Below, in pieces: positions 16,693 through 24,965 of a stretch of 62,276 bases of DNA; within the stretch, counting starts at the first letter, position 1, and each line of letters opens with the position of its first letter. Both the position numbers and the translations under genes were made by a program. Source of the stretch: Clostridium sp. CAG:524. GTDB lineage: Bacteria > Bacillota_I > Bacilli_A > RF39 > UBA660. The notes beneath the pieces are model-generated. The model made no database searches. It was not told where the DNA came from and saw only the letters and a list, made by a program, of their open reading frames with translations. Location: NCBI GenBank assembly GCA_000434555.1, contig FR880116.1, forward strand, positions 1-62,276, written 5' to 3'.

Positions 16693-17529
16693 ATGGGAGT
16701 TTTTAGTAAACTTAAAAACATATTTTATGATGAAGTTGAAGTAGATGAACCTGCTAAAGAGATTAAAATAGATAAGCCTGTTAAAAAGGAAATAGTTGAG
16801 AAACCTAGAGTTGAAGAAATAAAGGTTGTAAGACAAGAAGAAAAAAGAGAAGAACCTAAGAGAGAAGAAACACTTAAAGAAAATGATAATTTTGGTAATG
16901 AAAGAGATTTATTTAGGAGTGAAAGAACATTTAATTTTACACAATTTGATGATGATGAAATAGATTTACCACCAAGAAGAAATGTTCTTGAGAGAGAAAA
17001 GAAAGTTGTAAAACAAGAAGTTAAAGAACCAGTAGTGGAACAGCCAAAAGTATTTAAACCAAGTCCAGTTATTTCTCCAATATATGGTATTTTAGATAAA
17101 GACTATAAAAAAGAAGAAATAGCTCCTAAAAAAGTTGAAGTAAAAGAGACAACTTTAAGTGCTAATACAGTTAACTATGATACAGTTAGAAGAAAAGCAT
17201 ATGGTACACTTGAAGATGATCTTGAAGATACATTAAACAAGATGAATAAATTAACTCCAAATGATATACAAGCTGAAGTTCAAAAAATAGATAGTGATGT
17301 TAATAAGTTAGAAGAAAGATCAAATAAAATAGAAGATTTAATAACTAAGATTGAATCCTCTCCAGAAATGAATAAAAATGTTTCAGTTGGAGAGTTAGAA
17401 GATAAAGTTAAATTAGAAAACTTTGATGATACAACAGAATTATCTAATGATAAGACAATGACAGATAGTACTTTAGAGCATGACTTATTTAACTTAATTG
17501 ATTCAATGTATGATGATAAGGAGGATTAA
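16693..17529 (+). CDS. long, charged, mostly disordered cytoplasmic protein
   Basis: 278 aa beginning MGVFSKLKNIFYD (possible membrane-binding amphipathic helix), then a Lys/Glu/Val-rich disordered region. A conserved-looking short motif SPIYGILDKDYKKEE occurs at about residues 128-142, and there is a coiled coil at about 185-225. The C-terminus (LEHDLFNLIDSMYDD) is acidic. The mix of amphipathic start, disordered linker and short motif resembles division or cell-shape scaffold proteins, but this is only a resemblance. Its stop overlaps the DUF948-like start (TAATG). Confidence 0.7.
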   Translation: MGVFSKLKNIFYDEVEVDEPAKEIKIDKPVKKEIVEKPRVEEIKVVRQEEKREEPKREETLKENDNFGNERDLFRSERTFNFTQFDDDEIDLPPRRNVLEREKKVVKQEVKEPVVEQPKVFKPSPVISPIYGILDKDYKKEEIAPKKVEVKETTLSANTVNYDTVRRKAYGTLEDDLEDTLNKMNKLTPNDIQAEVQKIDSDVNKLEERSNKIEDLITKIESSPEMNKNVSVGELEDKVKLENFDDTTELSNDKTMTDSTLEHDLFNLIDSMYDDKED

Positions 17530-17822
17530 TGGAAGCACTAAATGAGACACTACCTGTGGTAATTTATTTATTATTAATTGTATTGCTAGTAGTAGTTATA
17601 GTTATTGGTATTAAGTTAATATTTACTATGAATAAAGTAGATTTATTACTTGATGATGTAACTAAAAAAGTTCATTCACTTGATAGAGTATTCAATATGA
17701 TTGATTATACTACTGATAAAGTGACAATGATTAGTGATACAGTAGTAAACTTTATAACTAGTAAGTTAAAAAGAATAATTAAATTTAAGAAAAATGATGA
17801 GGAGGATGAAGACGATGAGTAA
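17529..17822 (+). CDS. DUF948-like membrane protein
   Basis: 97 aa with one N-terminal membrane helix (VVIYLLLIVLLVVVIVIGI) followed by an amphipathic helical tail (DDVTKKVHSLDRVFNMIDYT) and an acidic end. This is the architecture of DUF948 proteins such as YtxG, which in Bacilli stand next to ytxH as here. It overlaps the YtxH-like gene by 8 nt. Function unknown; the families are linked to envelope and stress. Confidence 0.7.
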   Translation: MEALNETLPVVIYLLLIVLLVVVIVIGIKLIFTMNKVDLLLDDVTKKVHSLDRVFNMIDYTTDKVTMISDTVVNFITSKLKRIIKFKKNDEEDEDDE

Positions 17823-18234
17823 TAAAAAAGGCGGATTTGGAAAGTTTTTAGGAGGATTAGCATTAGGTGCTGGAATAGGTATATTACTTGCTCCAGATAA
17901 AGGAGAAAACACTAGAAAGGCACTTAAAAAGAAACTTGATGAACTTCTAAAAAAATTAAAAGAAATAGATGTAGATGAAGTAAAAGATGAATTATTATTT
18001 AAAGCTGAAGAATTACAAGCAGAACTTGCTGAATTAGATACTGAAAAAGCTAAAGAAATAGCATTAAAACAAGCTAAAAATATTAAAGCAAAGGCAGAAG
18101 AATTATATAGATATGCTATTGAAAAGAGTACACCAGTTGTAGAAAAAGCTGCTGATGAAGTAAGAAAACAATCTTTAAAAGTAGTAAAAGAAATCGAAAA
18201 GAAATTAGAAGACGAAAAGAAAAGTAAGAAGTAA
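17815..18234 (+). CDS. YtxH-domain protein
   Basis: 139 aa. A Gly-rich membrane segment (GKFLGGLALGAGIGILLAPDKG, read in parts) is followed by GENTRKALKKKLDELLKK, the YtxH signature, then a long Ala/Lys/Glu amphipathic helix. The ATG at 17815 is favoured because GGAGG lies 9 nt upstream; an ATG at 17794 would give a longer MMRRMKT start within the previous gene. It pairs with the DUF948-like protein. Ends before a terminator. Confidence 0.85.
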   Translation: MSNKKGGFGKFLGGLALGAGIGILLAPDKGENTRKALKKKLDELLKKLKEIDVDEVKDELLFKAEELQAELAELDTEKAKEIALKQAKNIKAKAEELYRYAIEKSTPVVEKAADEVRKQSLKVVKEIEKKLEDEKKSKK

Positions 18235-18238
18235 TTAA

Positions 18239-18266
18239 AGGCACTAAAATTTAGTGCTTTTTGTTT
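18239..18266 (+). terminator. terminator after ytxH
   Basis: GCACTAA-AAT-TTAGTGC stem followed by TTTTTGTTTT. Confidence 0.85.
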
Positions 18267-18280
18267 TAATAAATAATTGA

Positions 18281-18309
18281 TTGACAATGATATAATATCG
18301 TGCTAAAAT
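18281..18309 (+). promoter_or_regulatory. promoter of the T-box/proS2 transcript
   Basis: TTGACA (18281-18286), N17, TAAAAT (18304-18309) with the TG of an extended -10 at 18301-18302. The TATAAT at 18291 is too close to this -35 to be its partner. Confidence 0.7.
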
Positions 18310-18315
18310 TTATTT

Positions 18316-18508
18316 AAATCTTGAAGAAATATTAATGAATTCCTTATTATAGTGAATCTAGGATAGTGTAAACTAGAGAATAATATTTATTAATTCCTAT
18401 CTTCTTAAAAAGGATACTAATCATATCTCGGATAATTCCGTTAAAAATAATTAAGTTAATTAAAGGATGGTACCGTCATTATTGACTCCTTATGTACCAT
18501 TCTTTTTT
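18316..18508 (+). ncRNA. T-box leader, proline-specific
   Basis: tRNA-sensing attenuator. The T-box element AAAGGATGGTACCGTC is at about 18462-18477; its TGGT bulge matches a tRNA with discriminator A. The overlapping terminator uses ATGGTAC (18467-18473) with GTACCAT followed by TCTTTTTT. In stem I, a CCT Pro codon (18396-18398) lies in the expected specifier position before the closing TCTTC, which pairs with GAAGA near 18322. Uncharged tRNA-Pro would favour the antiterminator and turn on the ProRS downstream. Confidence 0.85.
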
Positions 18509-18526
18509 GTTTATAAAGGAGGAAAA

Positions 18527-19948
18527 ATGAAAAACGAAAAAATAACATCAAGAAGTGAAGACTTCGCATCATGGTATACTGATGTAGTTAAAGCAGCACA
18601 TTTGGCTGAATATTCTAATGTAAAAGGATTTATTATTTTTGAACCTAATGGTTATGCTATCTGGGAAAAGATACAATCTGTAATGGATGGTATGTTTAAA
18701 GAACTTGGACATCAAAATGTATATTTACCTGTTATGATACCTGAAAACTTACTTAAAAAAGAAGGGGAATTTGTAGAAGGATTTGCTCCTGAAGTAGCAT
18801 GGGTAACATCAGGTGGAAGTAATAACCTTGAAGAAAGATTAGCTTTTCGTCCAACTAGTGAATCATTATTTAGTGATTACTATAAAAATGTTGTTAAAAC
18901 TTATAGAGATTTACCAAAATTATATAATCAATGGTGTAATGTAATAAGATGGGAAAAAGAAACAAGACCATTCTTAAGAAGTCGTGAGTTCTTATGGCAA
19001 GAAGGACATACTGTTCATGCAACAAGCGAAGAAGCTGAAGAAGAAACATTAAGAATGTTAAATACGTATAAAAGATTCTTTGAAGAATATTTAGCAATAC
19101 CAGTAGTAGTAGGTAAGAAAACTGAAAAAGAGAAGTTTGCAGGAGCGGAATACACTTTAACAGTAGAAGCTCTTATGCAAAATGGAATATGCCTTCAATC
19201 AGCAACAAGTCATTATTTTGGACAAAAGTTTGCTAAAGCATATGATGTTAAATTTGTAAATAAAGATAATAAATTTGAATATTGTTATCAAACATCATGG
19301 GGATCAACAACAAGAATGATAGGTGCTCTTATAATGGTTCATGGAGATGATAAAGGTCTTGTATTACCACCAAAGATAGCTCCAAAAGAAGTATGTATTG
19401 TTCCAATTAGAATGGAAGATAATGTTTTAGATGTTGCTAATAAAATAAATAGTGAACTAAAAGAAAGCAATATCACTTCATATGTTGATTTAAGTGATAA
19501 GAGTGCTGGATTTAAATTTGCAGAAGCAGAAGTAAATGGTATACCTGTTAGAATAGAAATAGGTCCAAGAGATCTTATAAATAATGAAGTTACTTTAGTA
19601 AGACGTGATACAAGTGAAAAAATAAATGTAAAAGTTGATGAAGTAAATGCTAAAGTAAAAGAATTGCTTAACGATATTCAAAATAGTCTATATAATAAGG
19701 CACTTGAAAATCAAAAGAATAAAACATTCTATGCTAAAACATTAAAAGATGTTGAAGATATTATGAATAAGCAACCAGGATTTGTACATGCTCATTGGTG
19801 TGGAAATACTGAATGTGAGCTTAAAATGAAAGAAATAAAAGGTACAAAATCAAGATGTATATTAGAATCAAAAGACTATGAAAATGAAAAATGTGTAGTA
19901 TGTGAAAAAGATGCTAAACATGAAGTAGTTTGGGGAATTCAATATTAA
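18527..19948 (+). CDS. proS: prolyl-tRNA synthetase, archaeal/eukaryote-like type
   Basis: Second ProRS of the window. 473 aa, class II core without the INS editing insertion: motif 1 region PVMIPENLLKKEGEFVEGFAPE (read in parts), motif 2 NVIRWEKETRPFLRSREFLWQEGH, motif 3 TTRMIGALIMVHGDDKG. A C-terminal zinc-like module ends CILESK...CVVCEKDAKHEVVWGIQY, typical of this class. Start at ATG 18527 after AAAGGAGG; a longer frame from 18467 would read through the T-box terminator. Controlled by the T-box, unlike the ProRS at 9580. Confidence 0.95.
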   Translation: MKNEKITSRSEDFASWYTDVVKAAHLAEYSNVKGFIIFEPNGYAIWEKIQSVMDGMFKELGHQNVYLPVMIPENLLKKEGEFVEGFAPEVAWVTSGGSNNLEERLAFRPTSESLFSDYYKNVVKTYRDLPKLYNQWCNVIRWEKETRPFLRSREFLWQEGHTVHATSEEAEEETLRMLNTYKRFFEEYLAIPVVVGKKTEKEKFAGAEYTLTVEALMQNGICLQSATSHYFGQKFAKAYDVKFVNKDNKFEYCYQTSWGSTTRMIGALIMVHGDDKGLVLPPKIAPKEVCIVPIRMEDNVLDVANKINSELKESNITSYVDLSDKSAGFKFAEAEVNGIPVRIEIGPRDLINNEVTLVRRDTSEKINVKVDEVNAKVKELLNDIQNSLYNKALENQKNKTFYAKTLKDVEDIMNKQPGFVHAHWCGNTECELKMKEIKGTKSRCILESKDYENEKCVVCEKDAKHEVVWGIQY

Positions 19949-20095
19949 TGTAAAGTAACATACTTTTAATATATCTATCACAAATCTTTCACAATCGCCA
20001 GATATAATTGAAACATAAGGTAGGTGAAGCGTATAGATATAGAAAAGTAAAAGTAAAAAAAAGAACAAAAATATTTAACGAATGATAATGTTAAC

Positions 20096-20122
20096 AAAGC
20101 ACCATTTTGGTGCTTTTTTTTT
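20096..20122 (+). terminator. terminator after proS2
   Basis: AAAGCACCA-TTT-TGGTGCTTT followed by a T run. In the 19949-20247 gap I see only this; the AAGGTAGGTGAAGCG stretch near 20015 precedes no long frame. Confidence 0.85.
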
Positions 20123-20247
20123 AACGATAAAACAATTTTTAGTGAAAAAAATGGTAAAAGTGGCAAAAAAATTCAATGAAAATAATTTAAAATTATATAT
20201 AAAACAAGAAAATATAAGAAAAACAACCAAATTATGCATAAAATTGG

Positions 20248-20276
20248 TTGACAAACACATATTATTACTATATAAT
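20248..20276 (+). promoter_or_regulatory. consensus promoter of infC-rpmI-rplT
   Basis: TTGACA (20248-20253), N17, TATAAT (20271-20276): a perfect sigma-A promoter. Transcription would start near 20283. Confidence 0.85.
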
Positions 20277-20282
20277 CATACT

Positions 20283-20400
20283 TGTTGAAAAAGAAAGAAA
20301 GAGATCCACTCTTCACCAGATGTAAAAGTACATTGGTAAAAAGCTTATTTATTAAAAATGTAAATATTCTTTTTAAGTGGACTCTCAAGTTCACTTTTTT
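20283..20400 (+). ncRNA. infC operon leader with attenuator (L20-leader type)
   Basis: The leader ends in a terminator AGTGGAC (20376-20382) / GTTCACT (20389-20395) plus a T run, before the infC ribosome site. An upstream TCCACT (20305-20310) can pair with AGTGGA of the terminator and act as antiterminator. In Bacilli this operon is controlled by L20 binding its leader. The match is in position and switch logic; I did not test a covariance model. Confidence 0.65.
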
Positions 20401-20424
20401 AAATGTAATATGGAGGTGTTAGCA

Positions 20425-20949
20425 ATAGCTAAGCAAAATAATGAAGTTCAAATTAATGAACAAATAACTTTTCAAAACGTAATGGTAATCGGACCAAATG
20501 GAGAAAAAATGGGTGTTAAAAATATTAATGATGCGTTAACATTATCAAAATATGCAGGGCTTGATTTAGTACTTTTAAATAATGATCCAAAAAATCCTGT
20601 TTGTAAAATAATTGATTACAATAAGTTTCGTTATGAGAAACAAAAAAGAGAAAAAGAAGCTAAGAAGAAACAAAGAGAACAAAATCTTGAAACTAAAGAA
20701 TATAGACTTAGTGTTTCAATAGATGTAGGAGACTTTGAAACTAAGCTTCGTAATGCGAAAGCATATATTGAAAAAGGACATAAAATCAAAGTATCTGTTA
20801 GATTTAAAGGTAGACAACTTGCTCATCCAGAACTTGGACGTGATGTAATAATGAAATTCGCAAGTAAACTTGATGATGTAGCAGTTATTGAACAAATGCC
20901 TAAATTAGAAGGAAGAAGTATGCAACTATTCCTAGCACCAAAAAAATAG
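20425..20949 (+). CDS. infC: translation initiation factor IF-3, probable AUA start
   Basis: 174 aa. The IF3 N-domain (INEQITFQNVMVIGPNGEKMG), Lys-rich linker and C-domain (FETKLRNAKAYIEKGHKIKVSVRFKGR) are complete. GGAGG (20412-20416) lies 8 nt before an ATA codon, after which the protein reads AKQNNEVQINEQI. The ATG at 20410 overlaps the ribosome site and an upstream ATG at 20377 lies inside the leader terminator. IF3 genes classically use near-cognate starts (AUU) for autoregulation, since IF3 rejects them. ATA is rarer and fits that logic. Confidence 0.88.
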   Translation: MAKQNNEVQINEQITFQNVMVIGPNGEKMGVKNINDALTLSKYAGLDLVLLNNDPKNPVCKIIDYNKFRYEKQKREKEAKKKQREQNLETKEYRLSVSIDVGDFETKLRNAKAYIEKGHKIKVSVRFKGRQLAHPELGRDVIMKFASKLDDVAVIEQMPKLEGRSMQLFLAPKK

Positions 20950-20967
20950 AAAGGAAAGATGTAAATT

Positions 20968-21159
20968 ATGCCAAAGATGAAATCACATGGTGGAATTAGT
21001 AAAAAAATTAATGTAAGAAATTCTGGTTCAACTAAAATTGGACACGTTGGAGCAAATCATAACAGTGGTAAAAAGAACACTGACTTCAATAGAAAATCAA
21101 GAAAGGGTTCTGTACTTAGTAGTGGAGACGCTAAAAGATACAGAGGACTAGTTAAGTAA
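20968..21159 (+). CDS. rpmI: 50S ribosomal protein L35
   Basis: 63 aa, with the MPKMKSHGGISKK start and the Ser/Lys-rich sequence of L35. Second gene of infC-rpmI-rplT; AAGGAAAG precedes the ATG. The gaps of 18 and 14 nt to its neighbours fit a single transcript under the leader attenuator. Confidence 0.96.
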   Translation: MPKMKSHGGISKKINVRNSGSTKIGHVGANHNSGKKNTDFNRKSRKGSVLSSGDAKRYRGLVK

Positions 21160-21173
21160 GGAGGAGTTAAGAA

Positions 21174-21713
21174 ATGACAAGAGTTAAAGGTGGAATTGTT
21201 TCTAAAAATAGAAGAAGAAAAGTATTAAAAAGAGCTAAAGGTTATTTTGGAAGCAAACATAGATTATATAAGACTGCTCAAGAACAATTATTCCATAGTG
21301 GAGCTTATAGTTACAACGATAGAAAGAAAAGAGCTAACGACTTTAGAAAATTATGGATTACAAGAATTAATGCTGCATGTAGAGCAAATGATATAGTATA
21401 TTCTAAATTCATTAATGGACTTAAGAAAGCTAATATTGAAATTAATAGAAAAATGCTTAGCGAACTTGCTATATTCGCACCAGAAGAATTCTCTAAATTA
21501 GTTAAATTATCTAAAGATGCTTTAGAAGGAAAAGTAACTAAAGAAAGTAAAGAAGTTAAAGAAGTAGCAGCTAAAGTAGAAAAGAAAGTTGAAGAAGCTG
21601 TAGATTATGCTAAATTAACTGTTGCTGAATTAAAGTCTTTATGTAAAGAAAAAGGAATTGAAGTTCTATCAACAATGAAGAAAAACGACTTAGTTGAAGC
21701 ATTAAAGAAATAA
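21174..21713 (+). CDS. rplT: 50S ribosomal protein L20 with a C-terminal SAP/HeH-like extension
   Basis: Residues 1-119 are ordinary L20 (TRVKGGIVSKNRRRKVLKRAKGYFG to APEEFSKLVKLS, read in parts), an rRNA-binding assembly protein and the likely leader regulator. Residues 120-142 are a Lys/Glu linker. Residues 143-179 (YAKLTVAELKSLCKEKG, then a KKNDLVEALKK end) resemble the helix-extended-loop-helix fold of SAP or Rho-N domains that bind nucleic acid. L20 is normally 115-120 aa, so the 60-residue addition is the odd point. The frame has no break. Confidence 0.95.
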   Translation: MTRVKGGIVSKNRRRKVLKRAKGYFGSKHRLYKTAQEQLFHSGAYSYNDRKKRANDFRKLWITRINAACRANDIVYSKFINGLKKANIEINRKMLSELAIFAPEEFSKLVKLSKDALEGKVTKESKEVKEVAAKVEKKVEEAVDYAKLTVAELKSLCKEKGIEVLSTMKKNDLVEALKK

Positions 21714-21726
21714 TTAAGTAATTATT

Positions 21727-21755
21727 AAGTATCCATATCATAATGGATACTTTTT
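21727..21755 (+). terminator. terminator of the infC operon
   Basis: AAGTATCCAT-ATCATA-ATGGATACTT stem followed by TTT. Confidence 0.8.
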
Positions 21756-21811
21756 GATTGATAAATTTCTAATTATACTTTATAATATAAGTGAAAAAAG
21801 AAGGAATTAAG

Positions 21812-22075
21812 ATGTATAAAAGAATAGATCCATTTTTATATAATACTCCATCTTTAGATATACATGGTTATGATAGATATGGAGCAGTTGCTTTAATAAG
21901 AAACTTCATTGATAATATGGAAAGAATAGAAAGTAAAAAAATAAGAATTGTTCATGGACATGGAGAAGGAATATTAAAAGAAGCAACACATGAATATTTA
22001 AAACATGATAAACGTGTTCTTGAATATAAATTAAATATATATAATGATGGTGAAACAATAGTTATACTTAAGTAG
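21812..22075 (+). CDS. Smr-domain protein
   Basis: 87 aa, a stand-alone Smr domain like the MutS2 C-terminus: DIHGYDRYGAVALIRNFID, then the VHGHGEGILKEATHEYLK motif with the GHG core. Smr domains nick or bind branched DNA or RNA. The ATG at 21812 follows AAGAAGGAATT; a GTG at 21791 lies before that site. It precedes rsmE by 8 nt. Confidence 0.88.
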   Translation: MYKRIDPFLYNTPSLDIHGYDRYGAVALIRNFIDNMERIESKKIRIVHGHGEGILKEATHEYLKHDKRVLEYKLNIYNDGETIVILK

Positions 22076-22083
22076 GTGAGTTT

Positions 22084-22788
22084 ATGCAGCAATATTTTGG
22101 AATATCTAAAAAAGATAATAATATAATGCTTAATACTAATGATTTAAATCATATAAAGAATGTTATGAGAATGAAAGAAAATGATAAAGTAATAGTTGTA
22201 TATGGTGATAAAAGTTATATATGTTCTCTTAATAAAGATTTAATGAGTGCTAGTATTAATGAAATATTTAAAGAATATAAAGAAAAAAATAATTTTAGAG
22301 TATATGTTCCACTATTAAGTGAAGAAAAAATGAGCTTTATATTGCAACATGGTACTGAACTTGGTATAACAGAGTTTGTAGTAGTGATGTATAGTCATTG
22401 TAAATATAAATTACCTAAGAAAGACTTTGATAAGAAACTTCAAAGATGGAATAAAATACTGAAAGAAGCGACTGAACAAAGTTATAGATTAGTAAAGCCA
22501 ACACTAGGAAATATCATAGAAATAAAAGATGTCAAAGGGGACGCAAGTGTAAATATATTGTGTTCACTTGACAAAAACAATGTAAAACGCTTAACAGACG
22601 TATTAACACTTTCTAATTGTAGTGATACAATGAATATAGTATTTGGGCCGGAAGGCGGTTTATCAAATATTGAAGAAGATATATTGGTGGAAAAAGGTTA
22701 TACTAAAACATCTTTAGGTGATGATATCTTAAGAACAGAAACAGTACCACTAATGATAGCTTCAGTAAAAAAATATTTAGAAGGATAG
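22084..22788 (+). CDS. rsmE: 16S rRNA (uracil-1498-N3)-methyltransferase
   Basis: SPOUT-class SAM methyltransferase. The C-terminal knot region has the FGPEGGLSNIEEDIL and LGDDILRTETVP motifs, and the N-terminal PUA-like part has KNVMRMKENDKV. 234 aa is normal. The short AGGTGAG precedes the ATG. Co-transcribed with the Smr gene upstream and the next two genes downstream. Confidence 0.95.
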   Translation: MQQYFGISKKDNNIMLNTNDLNHIKNVMRMKENDKVIVVYGDKSYICSLNKDLMSASINEIFKEYKEKNNFRVYVPLLSEEKMSFILQHGTELGITEFVVVMYSHCKYKLPKKDFDKKLQRWNKILKEATEQSYRLVKPTLGNIIEIKDVKGDASVNILCSLDKNNVKRLTDVLTLSNCSDTMNIVFGPEGGLSNIEEDILVEKGYTKTSLGDDILRTETVPLMIASVKKYLEG

Positions 22789-22799
22789 TGGTAATAATA

Positions 22800-23513
22800 A
22801 TGAAAGAGTTTGATAATTTTTTAGAAGCATTTATGACAGGAGATTATTTTTTAATATTTTTAATATTAATGTTAATTATATTAGTTGTGCTTGTTTTAGC
22901 ACTTGTTAAAACACGTAATGATTACATGGAAGTAATAACAAGAGAAGAAAAGAAATTAGATTCTCCAGACTTTCTAGAAGATTTAACATCATTAAAGACT
23001 AGTATGAAGGATGAAGAAGAAAAAGATATATTTGAAAGTATTAAAGAAGATTCACATGAAGAAGATTTATTCGAAAGTCTAAAAGCAGATACAAAAGAAG
23101 ATACTATTGATGAAAATAAGCCATTAATTAAACAAATAGATGTTCCTAATGTAATGACTTATGATAAAGTTATAGATGAATATGAAGATAGTGAAGAATC
23201 AAATGCTGTTATTTCTACAGAAGAACTTGAAAAAGTTACTAGAGATAGAATGGATACTTTAGGACTTAATGATAATCAAGCAGCAATAGCTAAATATGAA
23301 GAAGAACAAGAAAAGAAAGCAATAATCAGCTATGAACAACTTCTAAAGAATGCATCAAATATCACATTATCATATAAGAAAGAGAATAATGAAAAGGGTT
23401 GTCCAAAAATAAATAAAATAGAAGTTAAAGAGAAAGAGGTAACTCAAGCAATAAGTTATTTAGAAGAAGAAGAATTCTTAAAAATACTTAAAGAGTTTAG
23501 ATTGTCGTTATAA
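22800..23513 (+). CDS. membrane-anchored acidic protein
   Basis: 237 aa. One N-terminal membrane helix (YFLIFLILMLIILVVLVLAL) is followed by a long acidic, mostly disordered cytoplasmic part. A conserved-looking EKKAIISYEQLLKNASNI motif precedes a C-terminal helix ending FLKILKEFRLSL. This layout (single TM, acidic linker, short motif) recalls division or shape scaffold proteins. Start uncertain: ATG 22800 preferred, GTG 22788 possible. The stop overlaps mtaB (TAATG). Confidence 0.65.
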   Translation: MKEFDNFLEAFMTGDYFLIFLILMLIILVVLVLALVKTRNDYMEVITREEKKLDSPDFLEDLTSLKTSMKDEEEKDIFESIKEDSHEEDLFESLKADTKEDTIDENKPLIKQIDVPNVMTYDKVIDEYEDSEESNAVISTEELEKVTRDRMDTLGLNDNQAAIAKYEEEQEKKAIISYEQLLKNASNITLSYKKENNEKGCPKINKIEVKEKEVTQAISYLEEEEFLKILKEFRLSL

Positions 23514-24781
23514 TGAAAACATTTTTAATAAAAACACTAGGATGCAAAGTTAATTCTTATGAAAGTGAATTTATAAGAACAATTATGCTAAATGATGGAT
23601 ATGAAGAAGTAAATGAAAATGCTGATATTTGTATAGTTAACACTTGTACTGTTACAAATACAGCTGATAATAAAAGTAAACAAATAATAAATAATATAAG
23701 AAAAAATAATCCAGAAGCAATAGTAGTTGCTTGTGGATGTTTTTGTGAGTTTAGACAAGATAATATTGATAACTTAATCAATGCTGAAATAATAATTGGT
23801 AATAAAAATAAAAGTAAGATTACTAAATATATTAAGGAATATGAACGTACTCATGAAAGAATAATAGAATTTTATGATATGAGTGAAGTTGATTTTGAAG
23901 ATATGGAAATTAAGAAATATGAGCATCATCATAGAGCATTCATTAAGATTGAAGATGGATGTAATAATTTTTGTAGTTACTGTATTATTCCTTATGTAAG
24001 AGGTAGAGTAAGAAGCAAAGAATTTAATAAATGTATTATTGAAGTACAAGATTTAGCATTATCTGGTCATAAAGAAATAGTTTTATCAGGCATACATACA
24101 GGTCAATATAATAGTGATAATAAGAGACTTGCTGACTTAATTAATGAAATTAGTAAGATAGATGAAATAAAAAGAATAAGACTTTCATCAGTAGAAATAG
24201 TAGAACTTGATGAAAAAATGATGGATATAATTAAAAATAATGATAAATTTGTATCTCACTTACATATTCCACTTCAAGCAGGATCAGACCATATACTTAA
24301 ACTTATGAATAGAAGATATGATAAAGAATATTTTATGAATAAAGTAAAAGAAATAAGAAGTTTAAGAAAAGATATATCATTATCTACTGATGTTATTGTT
24401 GGATTTCCTGGTGAAACAGAAGAAGACTTTAATGAAACAATGGAGTTTTGTAAAGAAATAGGATTTTCTAAAATACATGTGTTTCCATATTCTGATAGGA
24501 ATGGTACTGTTGCTTCAAGAATGAAAGACCACATAGATAGAACGATTATTAAAGATAGAGCAAGAAAGCTAATAACACTTTCAAATGAACTAGAAAAAGA
24601 ATATTTTGAAAAATTTATTGATAGGGAAGAAGACGTTCTTATTGAAGAATATAAAGATGGTTATTTCCATGGATTTACAAGTAATTATATTCCAGTTAAA
24701 CTAAAAGGTAATTATGAAATAAATAGTTTAATTAATATAAAACTTACTAAAGAAAATATAAATTTTGATTTAAATCAGTAA
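23513..24781 (+). CDS. mtaB: tRNA t6A37 methylthiotransferase
   Basis: Radical-SAM enzyme making ms2t6A at position 37. The N-terminal cluster-binding cysteines are in TLGCKVN, NTCTVTN and CGCFCE, the radical-SAM CNNFCSYC is at about residue 150, and a TRAM domain ends the protein. 422 aa. The MtaB subfamily is favoured over MiaB by the order and length. The ATG overlaps the previous stop. Confidence 0.93.
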   Translation: MKTFLIKTLGCKVNSYESEFIRTIMLNDGYEEVNENADICIVNTCTVTNTADNKSKQIINNIRKNNPEAIVVACGCFCEFRQDNIDNLINAEIIIGNKNKSKITKYIKEYERTHERIIEFYDMSEVDFEDMEIKKYEHHHRAFIKIEDGCNNFCSYCIIPYVRGRVRSKEFNKCIIEVQDLALSGHKEIVLSGIHTGQYNSDNKRLADLINEISKIDEIKRIRLSSVEIVELDEKMMDIIKNNDKFVSHLHIPLQAGSDHILKLMNRRYDKEYFMNKVKEIRSLRKDISLSTDVIVGFPGETEEDFNETMEFCKEIGFSKIHVFPYSDRNGTVASRMKDHIDRTIIKDRARKLITLSNELEKEYFEKFIDREEDVLIEEYKDGYFHGFTSNYIPVKLKGNYEINSLINIKLTKENINFDLNQ

Positions 24782-24847
24782 AAAATGATTAATTTGCACT
24801 TGAACTAAATAAATATTTATGATATATTATTAGCGTTGGTGCGAAAT

Positions 24848-24924
24848 GGCGATGTAGCTCAGTTGGCTAGAGCATCTGGTTCATACCCAGAGGGTCGAGG
24901 GTTCGAATCCCCCCGTCGCTACCA
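24848..24924 (+). tRNA. tRNA-Met(CAT), elongator
   Basis: GGCGATG acceptor pairs with CGTCGCT (one G-T pair). D arm GTAGCTCAGTTGGCTAGAGC, anticodon stem TCTGG/CCAGA with loop TTCATAC, TΨC arm GAGGGTTCGAATCCCCC, CCA encoded. No C1-A72 mismatch and no GGG/CCC anticodon stem, so it is the elongator rather than the initiator. Near-identical to Bacillus elongator tRNA-Met in layout. Confidence 0.95.
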
Positions 24925-24935
24925 AATTTAAAGAT

Positions 24936-24960
24936 AATAGATAGAAATATCTATTTTTTT
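24936..24960 (+). terminator. terminator after tRNA-Met
   Basis: AATAGATA-GAAA-TATCTATT followed by a T run. Confidence 0.75.
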
Positions 24961-24965
24961 ATTGT

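Noticed and set aside
18291..18296. TATAAT next to TTGACA at 18281 as a promoter pair
   Set aside because: Only 4 bp apart; the correct partner is TAAAAT at 18304-18309.
18467..18526. 20-residue N-terminal extension of the T-box ProRS
   Set aside because: These bases form the T-box and terminator hairpin, and a consensus SD precedes ATG 18527.
20082..20288. 68-codon plus-strand frame before infC
   Set aside because: It overlaps the proS terminator and the infC promoter, and has no SD or codon pattern of a gene.
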